From Planctomycetota bacterium (GTDB lineage Bacteria > Planctomycetota > Phycisphaerae > UBA1845): 52,977 nt of DNA. Positions 1-6,010 of this stretch are shown here, piece by piece. The notes under the pieces were generated by a model. It searched no databases, had not been told where the DNA came from, and saw only the letters and a program-made list of their open reading frames with translations. The stretch is from contig JAUWWQ010000030.1 in NCBI GenBank assembly GCA_030616775.1, positions 1-52,977 on the forward strand, written 5' to 3'. The translations under genes were made by a program, and so were the position numbers. Within the stretch, counting starts at the first letter, position 1; every line of letters starts with the position of its first letter.

Positions 1-282
1 CCCGCTTGGATGGTTACGCGCCTGGCGCGGGTGGCAAGCGTTCCAATGGATTATGTTGGGCGCAAGCCTTCCACCGCCAGCCACCACCGCGAGATGTGGG
101 TAATAGCAAGGCTTTAGCCCGCGCGGAAATCCGCGTTCCGGCGGGCCGGGAAAGTCTGCGGCTCAGTAAGTCGCGAGACTTGTGAAACACGGTGCCAGCT
201 TATCGGATGTGGCCCATCAACTGCCGGGCTATTCAGAGCGGCGCGGGGCTGGTAACTTACAAAGCCGACCTTTGAAAACTCT
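1..282. other. Left-edge non-coding region with a decayed MITE-like relative
   Basis: I find no convincing gene here. Positions about 105-198 resemble one half of the inverted-repeat element at 43647-43854: both have a GCGCGGA..TCCGCG hairpin core. The stretch CTTGTGAAACACGGTGCCAG at 179-198 matches the right terminal repeat of that element at 17 of 20 positions. The rest is GC-rich sequence leading into the promoter of the first riboswitch unit. Confidence 0.4.
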
Positions 283-311
283 TTGCCAGTTGGGTGGTCC
301 AATCGTAGGTT
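283..311 (+). promoter_or_regulatory. Predicted sigma70-type promoter of the first riboswitch unit
   Basis: TTGCCA (283-288), a 17-nt spacer and TAGGTT (306-311). The expected start of transcription, about 7 nt downstream, falls on the first base of aptamer helix P1 (318). The paralogous unit has the same arrangement at 1891-1919, which raises confidence in both. The -10 box alone is weak. Confidence 0.5.
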
Positions 312-317
312 TGTTAC

Positions 318-430
318 GCATCCCGTAGGGGCAAACCAATCGAAAGATTGGGACGCAAAGCGTTGAGTCCGCATATGGAGCGGATTGTCGCGCTACCCAG
401 GATGCCGTCGGGTCGGCATCCTGGAGGGGG
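318..430 (+). promoter_or_regulatory. Cyclic-di-GMP-I (GEMM) riboswitch, copy 1
   Basis: The GEMM-I core is seen directly: GGCAAACC, a hairpin CCAATC-GAAA-GATTGG (336-351) with a GNRA tetraloop, then GGGACGCAAAGC, then a second hairpin with stem TCCGC/GCGGA (368-372/380-384). The base aligned with ligand-contacting G20 of the Vibrio Vc2 aptamer is G, which fits c-di-GMP rather than 3',3'-cGAMP. Helix P1 pairs GCATCC (318-323) with GGATGC (400-405). The same GGATGC is also the 5' arm of a perfect 10-bp hairpin (398-407/414-423) whose 3' arm again contains GCATCC (416-421), so the two structures exclude each other. No U-run follows the hairpin, so translational control or Rho-type attenuation is likelier than intrinsic termination. 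It precedes the TadG-like gene at 467. Confidence 0.92.
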
Positions 431-466
431 TTGAGGCAAAAAGAAAGCTCCGAAGGAGGGCGTCCC

Positions 467-1720
467 ATGAAGCGAATGGTCAACTCAAGCTCGCCTATGC
501 AGCGTCGTGGCGCGATTGCAGTCATTACGGCCATATCCCTGGTAACGGTGCTGATGTGTGCATCGCTTGCGGTAGACGTGGGCTATATCTGTCTCCTGAC
601 GACCGAGGCCCAAAACACGGCCGACGCGGGCGCTTTGGCCGGCGCCGACGCCCTGCGCGAGATCGAGTACGACTCGGTTCTCGATCGAGTGTCCGACATT
701 ATCGCCCGGAACCAATCATCGCAGGGCTTTAATTCTCTGGACGACCAGATTATCGAGATCGGACGGTGGGACACGAGCACGCGGGCGTTCACTGCCATGC
801 TCCCAGCGGAGGCCGGCAGTGCCAATGCCGTTCGTGTCGTCGCCGTGCGAAACGACGTGTCCCTGTTTTTCGCAGCCCTGGCGGGGAAAACGACGACCAA
901 CGTCTCGCGCGAGGCTGTTGCCATGTTCCTGCCGGCCTGCAGCGGGATCTGGGGCATCGACTCGGTCAAGGTCCCGGGCACGATCGAAATTGACAGCTAC
1001 GATTCCCCGGAAGGCCCGTATTCGTCAAGCTCAGCTCACCAAAACGGGGACCTGTGCAGCAACGGAACCATTACGGTATCAGGCAACGCCAATGTCGAGG
1101 GTGACATCAGAACCACTGAAGTGGTCCTGAACGGCGGCGCGATGGACATCACCGGTGTCGTCGAGGACGCCTTGGACCTGGCTACACCGCCGCCCATTGA
1201 TTTCGGCGACGCTGTCACCGACAACGACAACGCCACGATCGGCCTGACCGACGCAGGGAACAACCCCCTGGATAACAGCAGTGTCTCAACGCCCGGTTTC
1301 TATGACCTCCTGCTGTTTAACTCTGAGAATCTTACGCTTGCCCCCGGGACGTACATATTCGACGACATCGAAATGCACGGCACGTCCTCGTTGACACTGA
1401 CGGGCCCCACCACGATCTACCTGGACGATGATCTGGAGATGGAGGGTGGCACCGTGATCAATACCACACAGAATCCGGCGGACCTGACGATCATAGCCGA
1501 TGGAGACTTTGATGGAAGCAACATTAAGCTGACCGGCAACGCCGCGTTCTACGGAGCGATTCTGGCGCCGAACTCAGCGATTCAGCTCACCGGTAACGCC
1601 GACTATTACGGTGCAATAATTGGCCGCACCGTGGATTTCGGCGGAACGTTCAGTTTTCACCTGGACGAGTCGCTACCAATCGCCAGCCAGATGAAGGACC
1701 GGGTAGCCCTGGTCCGATAG
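467..1720 (+). CDS. TadG-like membrane-anchored protein with C-terminal beta-solenoid, paralog 1
   Basis: Predicted 417 aa. The start is ATG 467, behind AAGGAGGG (453-460). A longer in-frame reading from TTG 431 is not conserved in the paralogous leader, where a TAA interrupts it. Residues about 13-38 form one membrane segment, followed by VDVGY and QNTADAGALAGADAL, the hallmark N-terminus of Flp-pilus TadE/TadG-like proteins. The second half is rich in short beta-strand repeats (LTLAPGTYIF, LTGPTTIYL, FYGAILAP, YYGAIIG) and ends in FHLDESLP. This is the pattern of a beta-solenoid domain often attached to PilX/TadG-like N-termini (possibly DUF7305). Probably a surface or pilus-associated structural protein. 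Exact function is unknown. It is controlled by the c-di-GMP riboswitch just upstream, and no other tad genes are in the window. Confidence 0.85.
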   Translation: MKRMVNSSSPMQRRGAIAVITAISLVTVLMCASLAVDVGYICLLTTEAQNTADAGALAGADALREIEYDSVLDRVSDIIARNQSSQGFNSLDDQIIEIGRWDTSTRAFTAMLPAEAGSANAVRVVAVRNDVSLFFAALAGKTTTNVSREAVAMFLPACSGIWGIDSVKVPGTIEIDSYDSPEGPYSSSSAHQNGDLCSNGTITVSGNANVEGDIRTTEVVLNGGAMDITGVVEDALDLATPPPIDFGDAVTDNDNATIGLTDAGNNPLDNSSVSTPGFYDLLLFNSENLTLAPGTYIFDDIEMHGTSSLTLTGPTTIYLDDDLEMEGGTVINTTQNPADLTIIADGDFDGSNIKLTGNAAFYGAILAPNSAIQLTGNADYYGAIIGRTVDFGGTFSFHLDESLPIASQMKDRVALVR

Positions 1721-1890
1721 GGACCGCAGGGCCAACGCTGAATAACAACGTTCGGCCCGTAAATTGGGTAACCAGCGCGTTCCGCTTAAGTAGACTACCT
1801 ATCGGACAGAGTCGAACGCAAGCGTCGGTCCGGCAGACTTATCGCTCACCGGGCTGCGCTCTGCATACAAGAGTCTACCCAAACAGAGAG
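1721..1890. other. Spacer between the two riboswitch-TadG units
   Basis: About 170 bases with no gene that I can support. It separates the stop of paralog 1 from the promoter of paralog 2. I see no strong terminator hairpin, so some read-through is possible. Confidence 0.4.
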
Positions 1891-1919
1891 TTGCCTGCGG
1901 GTATTGTGAATCGTACTCT
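1891..1919 (+). promoter_or_regulatory. Predicted sigma70-type promoter of the second riboswitch unit
   Basis: TTGCCT (1891-1896), a 17-nt spacer and TACTCT (1914-1919). The predicted start of transcription (about 1925-1926) coincides with the 5' strand of aptamer P1. The -35 box and spacing are nearly the same as in copy 1. Confidence 0.5.
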
Positions 1920-1924
1920 TGGGA

Positions 1925-2040
1925 CGACATCCTACAAAAGGCAAACCAATCGAGAGATTGGGACGCAAAGCGTCGAGTCCGCATGTGGAGCGGATTGTCG
2001 CGCTGCCCAGGAGGTCGCAGGGCGCGACATCCTGGAGGGG
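1925..2040 (+). promoter_or_regulatory. Cyclic-di-GMP-I (GEMM) riboswitch, copy 2
   Basis: The aptamer core is nearly identical to copy 1: GGCAAACC, CCAATC-GAGA-GATTGG (1946-1961), GGGACGCAAAGC. The GNRA loop changes from GAAA to GAGA. P1 is CGACATCCT (1925-1933) with AGGAGGTCG (2009-2017), 8 of 9 pairs. The 9-mer CGACATCCT recurs exactly at 2025-2033 as the 3' arm of a competing hairpin (2007-2018/2024-2035, 11 pairs with one G-A mismatch). Copy 1 differs in these arms but keeps the pairing. The Vc2-G20-equivalent base is again G. It controls the TadG-like gene at 2075 and probably the PilZ gene behind it. Confidence 0.92.
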
Positions 2041-2074
2041 GTTGAAGCAAAGAGGCTCCTAAGGAGGGCGTCCC

Positions 2075-3307
2075 ATGAAGCGAATGGTTAACTTGGGTTC
2101 TTCTCCGCGGCGTCGTGGCGTGGTTGTCGTGCTCACGGCCATTTCCATTTTCACCTTGCTTATTTGCGCATCGCTGGCCATTGACGTCGGATACATCTGC
2201 GCGCTCACCGTCGAGCAACAGAACACTGCCGACGCCGGATCGCTTTCCGGGGCGATTGTTCTGCAAGAGGGTGACTCGATGTCGGCCCGTGAACGGGCTC
2301 TTGACATTATCGCACGCAATCAGAAGGCCCAGGGATTTCTTTCCCTGAGAGACCAGATTGTCGAGATCGGCATGTGGGATTCCGTCTTGCAAAGGTTCAC
2401 TCCGCTGGATCCGATGGACTGGGGCAGTGCGTTCGCCGTACGGGTGCGGGCCGCCCGGAACGACGCCCCGCTTTTCTTCGCCCGCCTGATGGGCCATCAC
2501 ACCACGGACGTCTGGCGAGAGGCCGTCGCCGTGGGCAGCCGAAGCTGCGAAGGCATCTGGGGGCTTAACGGTGTACGCGTCCCCGGTAACGTGGTGACCG
2601 ATAGCTATATTTCACCTGACGGTCCTTATGATGCGATTACGGCGCGCGAGAATGGCGATGTTTGCAGCGGCCGCGATATAAGGGTTATGGGGTCTTACGA
2701 CATCAACGGCAACGTGATGGCCGGGTTTGGATATTCCGTCGACGAAAGAGGCGGCGCCGGGAACACCACGGGCCTAACCACGTCGACCACTTCCGGCGTG
2801 GAGGCGCCGCCTGTTGACCTCGAGGACGCGAAGTACAACAACGATAACGGAACAATCGGGTTGACAGACGACGGCAACAGTCCGTTTTCATCGGGACTGA
2901 ACTTGGGGATCGGGTCGCATGACAACTTGACACTCGCCCCCGGAACGTATTTCTTCGAGTCGATGACCTTCCGTGCCGCAGCTTCGCTGACCGTGACCGG
3001 CCCCACCACGATATATTTGACCGGGGATATGGATATAACCGGCGAGGGGACCATCAATACGCCGAAAAACCCCGCGGATCTCACGATTATTTCCGCGGGA
3101 TCTGCCGTCGTGATGACCGGGAGTGTTGAATTCTACGGTTCGATTCTGGCGCCTTTTGCCGACGTTCGGTTGGGCGGAACCAGCGACTACTACGGAGCGA
3201 TCGTTGGCGGGACCGTGACCATGTTTGGCGATTTCCAGTTTCATGTGGATGAGTCGCTGCCGCTCACAAAACTGTTCGATCCGCCGCCGGTGATGTTGGT
3301 CAAGTAA
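2075..3307 (+). CDS. TadG-like membrane-anchored protein with C-terminal beta-solenoid, paralog 2
   Basis: Predicted 410 aa. ATG 2075 follows AAGGAGGG (2061-2068). It begins MKRMVN like paralog 1 and has the same layout: RRRG, one membrane segment (about residues 15-38), IDVGY, then QNTADAGSLSGA. The distal half repeats strand motifs such as LTLAPGTYFF, VTGPTTIYL, FYGSILAP and YYGAIVGG, and ends FHVDESLPL. The central part has diverged from paralog 1 and contains a Gly/Thr-rich stretch. The whole unit (promoter, riboswitch, gene) is a tandem duplication. Likely an exported, c-di-GMP-regulated surface structure. Role beyond that is not visible. The stop lies 89 nt before the PilZ gene, suggesting co-transcription. 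Confidence 0.85.
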   Translation: MKRMVNLGSSPRRRGVVVVLTAISIFTLLICASLAIDVGYICALTVEQQNTADAGSLSGAIVLQEGDSMSARERALDIIARNQKAQGFLSLRDQIVEIGMWDSVLQRFTPLDPMDWGSAFAVRVRAARNDAPLFFARLMGHHTTDVWREAVAVGSRSCEGIWGLNGVRVPGNVVTDSYISPDGPYDAITARENGDVCSGRDIRVMGSYDINGNVMAGFGYSVDERGGAGNTTGLTTSTTSGVEAPPVDLEDAKYNNDNGTIGLTDDGNSPFSSGLNLGIGSHDNLTLAPGTYFFESMTFRAAASLTVTGPTTIYLTGDMDITGEGTINTPKNPADLTIISAGSAVVMTGSVEFYGSILAPFADVRLGGTSDYYGAIVGGTVTMFGDFQFHVDESLPLTKLFDPPPVMLVK

Positions 3308-3396
3308 TGGGAATGGCAAATGCTGAGGAGTATGCGCCAGGCGGGGATCACAAAACGACAGCACTGACAAACACCGTGACTGAAGGACATGACACG

Positions 3397-3864
3397 ATGA
3401 CGACACCCAATGAGAATACAACTGGCGCCTACAAGCGGGAGATCGCTCGACTGATCGCCTTGGCTGTCCAATCTGGCGACACTGACGCATACTCGGGCAA
3501 GAGAGGGGTAACCCGCATCGCCAACGGATTGCAACTAGAAGTAACAACTGATCCCAACAACCCGTCGGCAGCCTGGGCGGTAATCATGCACGACGTGTCG
3601 GAGGGCGGCGTTGCCTTCTGGTCGAAACGAGACCTGTCCCCGAGAACCCTGATTTATATCCGCCAGTTCTCGCCGGACAAGACCCGGCCGTGGATCCCAG
3701 CCTCCGTCAAACATAAGACAGTCGGGCTTCGAGGAAATCTGGTTGGCGCCGAGTTTGACATCTCCCGCAGCGCAGGTTCGGCACCTGGACCCGGAACCTG
3801 TGGCCGTCCGTCCTCCCGACCACTACAGCCGGCCGGTCTCGCCCGACGCGGATTCCCGCGATAG
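3397..3864 (+). CDS. PilZ-domain protein, probable c-di-GMP receptor
   Basis: Predicted 155 aa from ATG 3397, which has GAAGGA just upstream. Reading further up to 3307 adds a low-complexity leader without a ribosome site. The PilZ ligand motifs are both present: R36-GVT-R40 (RxxxR) and D66-VSEGG-71 (D/NxSxxG), with GAEFD closing the barrel. PilZ domains bind c-di-GMP through these residues. The protein lies directly downstream of two c-di-GMP riboswitch-controlled genes, so one signal acts here at RNA and protein level. The last about 35 residues (Pro/Arg/Gly-rich) look unlike normal coding sequence. Another frame overlaps there, so a frameshift near 3770 is possible. No second domain is visible. 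Confidence 0.8.
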   Translation: MTTPNENTTGAYKREIARLIALAVQSGDTDAYSGKRGVTRIANGLQLEVTTDPNNPSAAWAVIMHDVSEGGVAFWSKRDLSPRTLIYIRQFSPDKTRPWIPASVKHKTVGLRGNLVGAEFDISRSAGSAPGPGTCGRPSSRPLQPAGLARRGFPR

Positions 3865-4197
3865 GCTTCAGCCCACCGTCACGCTGTCAGCCGGCGTGCG
3901 TGCTTCGTCGCTGTCGCATCCGCGTGGCCACGCCTACCCGACTCGCCTCTTCACCGATCGCCGTCAACCTGACACGCGAGATGAACTTACATTAGAGCAT
4001 TCTCGGTGGTTGTTATACAACGAACCCTGCACGCCGATCCGCAACATCCACGGGCCTGGATCGCCCTTGCGGGTGTCTATGTGTCTGGGGTGGAGGCTGG
4101 CAAAGGTGGGGCAGGGGGGGTATGCTGCCCGACTGTTTGAGCCGGGCCGGCTGAGTTGGGCTGGGGCGTTTCAACGAAGGCAAACAGGAGAGAATCG
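3865..4197. other. Spacer between the PilZ gene and a lipoprotein gene
   Basis: About 330 bases. An open frame runs through 3743-4237 in the frame next to PilZ, but it lacks a ribosome site and family signature, and I do not call it. TATACA at 4014-4019 could be a -10 box for the lipoprotein gene, but the -35 match is weak. Confidence 0.3.
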
Positions 4198-4761
4198 ATG
4201 CGTGGGAAGACATGGGCGACGGTGCTTGGTGTGGTGATTTTGGCGGTTTGGCAACTACCTGGTTGTGCCGGAGGTTTGGGCAGTCTGATTCCCCTGCAAA
4301 CGGTCGAGTTCGATCTCGGCTCCGGGCTCGGCGAGTTCGAGGTTCAAGCGGGGCAGCCGGCTCAAAAGACGGGCACCGGCGAGTTCGAGCTGCCGGACAT
4401 CACCCTCGGGCGCGGGACCATCGAGCTGGATCGCGACGTCATCACGGTGACCCCTGCCGATTCCGGTGGTGCAAAGGGCGCCGTCAACCTGCAGCAGACC
4501 AGCACGCTGGAGGTCACGGTGTGGATCACCCAGGCCGACGAGGTCGAGACGGTTTGTGAAACCGGTGAGCAGTACGGCCCCTACGAGGTCACGCTCGACG
4601 AAAACTACGTGCCGATTTCCATCGATCCGTCCAGCGATATGCTGACGCAAAGCACACTGGATTTGCTCAACGCCGGAGAGTTTGCCATCTGCATTCAGGT
4701 GGTCTCGCCGATCGACGGGACCGTCACCATCGAGAGCTTGACATTCAATCTCGGCCTGTAG
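4198..4761 (+). CDS. Small predicted lipoprotein, unknown function
   Basis: Predicted 187 aa. ATG 4198 is preceded by CAGGAGAG. The first 22 residues are a lipoprotein signal peptide (K4, hydrophobic core VLGVVILAV, lipobox LPGC with Cys23). The mature part is acidic and beta-rich, with repeated short GEFE motifs, and contains a single internal Cys pair (about residues 122 and 164). I recognise no domain. Its position after the PilZ gene may be incidental, because a 330-bp gap separates them. Expected location is a membrane-anchored periplasmic face. Confidence 0.7.
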   Translation: MRGKTWATVLGVVILAVWQLPGCAGGLGSLIPLQTVEFDLGSGLGEFEVQAGQPAQKTGTGEFELPDITLGRGTIELDRDVITVTPADSGGAKGAVNLQQTSTLEVTVWITQADEVETVCETGEQYGPYEVTLDENYVPISIDPSSDMLTQSTLDLLNAGEFAICIQVVSPIDGTVTIESLTFNLGL

Positions 4762-4890
4762 CAAGGCTTTCGCGAAGACCACCACCGCGTACCGACCGGT
4801 ACGCCATCGCTGTGTACTTCATATTCCGTAAGACGGTAGCGTGGGACAGCCCGCCGCTGTGCCGGTAGGTTAACGCGAAGTCACTCGCGA
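4762..4890. other. Spacer before the murD fragment
   Basis: No gene seen. The sequence contains a short imperfect palindrome near 4790-4805 (ACCGACCGGTACG) but no clear terminator. Confidence 0.3.
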
Positions 4891-4979
4891 GATCATGACA
4901 GAGCGTTGACAATATCAACGAAGTGACGGCCACGGTCTACAAAGTTGTTGTAGGCGTCGAAGCTCGGTGCTCCGGGCGG
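4891..4979 (-). pseudogene. Orphan 3' fragment of murD (direct repeat A)
   Basis: 89 nt match the 3' end of murD at 6009-6097 with four mismatches and no indels. Read on the minus strand it encodes PGAPSFDAYNN, FVDRGRHFVDIV and NALS then stop, identical to the MurD C-terminus. All four differences are synonymous, so this copy seems to derive from a murD allele that was under selection, not from a decayed duplication. There is no upstream coding sequence. With the intact copy it brackets the methyltransferase gene. Confidence 0.75.
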
Positions 4980-5102
4980 AATCCTTCACGCAAGATAGGC
5001 GGTCGAGCGGCCGGTTCCGGTACAATGGCGACGGCCCAGTCGGTATATGGGAAACCTCGGGTAAATGCGTCCAATCCCTGCAACGCTGAGAAGGGAGGCG
5101 AC

Positions 5103-5819
5103 ATGGAAGGAAATGAACTGCGAACAGGCAATAAATCGAGCAGCTTGCACTTGGCCCGCTTGTGTGTGGATTTTCTTTTTTCCCTGGGAGTATTTGGTGG
5201 TCTCCTGTTCTGGGCGGCTGGCACTCTCTCGTGGACGCGGGGGTGGACCCACGTCGGCCTTTGGATCGTGACGGTAGTAGCAAACGTTGTGATCCTCCGC
5301 CGGACGAATCCCGACGTTTTCGCCGTACGGCTGAAGAGACAACGGGTTGGCGAGAAGTTCGACAAGGTAGTCCTGTCCTTGGTGCTCCCCGCGGCGTTGG
5401 CGATCCCGGTGGTGGCCGGATTAGACGCCGTGCGGTACGAATGGACCTTCCTTCCATTGTGGGCAATCTGCCCTGGCATCGTGGTCCATGTGGCGGGAGA
5501 CGCCTTCGTGCTTTGGGCCATGATCGTCAATCCGTACGTCGAAAAGGAGGTCCGGATACAGACCGAACGGGGACACCGCGTAATTACGACCGGTCCGTAT
5601 GCTATCGTCCGTCATCCCATGTATGTAAGCTTCATCTTGATACTCGCCAGTATACCGCTCGTCCTGGGATCGTGGTGGACGTTTCTCCCAGCGGGTGTTG
5701 TCGGATTGGCGTTGATCATCCGGACGACTTTCGAAGATCGAATGCTACGGGAAGAATTGCCAGGATACGAGGATTACACGCTAAAGACGCGCTATCGCCT
5801 GATACCTGGAATCTGGTGA
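5103..5819 (+). CDS. Isoprenylcysteine carboxyl methyltransferase (ICMT/PEMT-like) family membrane protein
   Basis: Predicted 238 aa. ATG 5103 follows AGGGAGG (5092-5098). There are about five hydrophobic segments. The C-terminal half carries the family signature: GPYAIVRHPMYVSFI (about residues 165-180), then EDRMLREELPGYEDY and a basic end, RYRLIPGIW. In this family these residues bind S-adenosylmethionine, and the bacterial members methylate small or lipid-like substrates at the membrane. The substrate here cannot be told, and bacteria lack the prenylated proteins used by the eukaryotic enzyme. The gene lies between two copies of the murD 3' end, next to a MITE-like element, so it looks like an inserted cassette. 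Confidence 0.85.
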   Translation: MEGNELRTGNKSSSLHLARLCVDFLFSLGVFGGLLFWAAGTLSWTRGWTHVGLWIVTVVANVVILRRTNPDVFAVRLKRQRVGEKFDKVVLSLVLPAALAIPVVAGLDAVRYEWTFLPLWAICPGIVVHVAGDAFVLWAMIVNPYVEKEVRIQTERGHRVITTGPYAIVRHPMYVSFILILASIPLVLGSWWTFLPAGVVGLALIIRTTFEDRMLREELPGYEDYTLKTRYRLIPGIW

Positions 5820-5829
5820 TGCTTTGGGA

Positions 5830-6008
5830 GGAAAAAGGGGACATTGTACTTTTTCCGGCTCTTTCGCGGTCGTCCTCGAGGGCCAAGAGAGCCTCGACTG
5901 CCCTCTCTTTTCTCCCCGATCCAGGGAACCCCGCTGCAAGAACGCCGGAGCGTGGACAGCAGCGTGCCAAGAACGGCAGCGAAAAAAAGTAGAACGTCCC
6001 CTTTTTCC
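5830..6008. mobile_element. MITE-like element with 25-bp inverted ends
   Basis: The 25-bp ends at 5830-5854 and 5984-6008 are inverted repeats with two mismatches. Both carry GGAAAAAGGGGAC followed by TACTTTTT. The 179-bp interior has no ORF. Ends of this type resemble the short palindromic units mobilised by REP-associated Y1 transposases. That link is from memory of similar sequences and is an inference. The right end abuts the murD stop codon by 2 nt and may serve as part of its transcript end. Confidence 0.6.
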
Positions 6009-6010
6009 GA

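Noticed and set aside
431-466. TTG 431 as an upstream start of the first TadG-like gene
   Set aside because: The equivalent frame in the paralog has a TAA stop, and the ATG at 467 has a strong ribosome site in both.
3743-4237. 164-codon plus-strand ORF overlapping the PilZ gene end
   Set aside because: No ribosome site and no family signature. Kept only as a possible PilZ frameshift tail.
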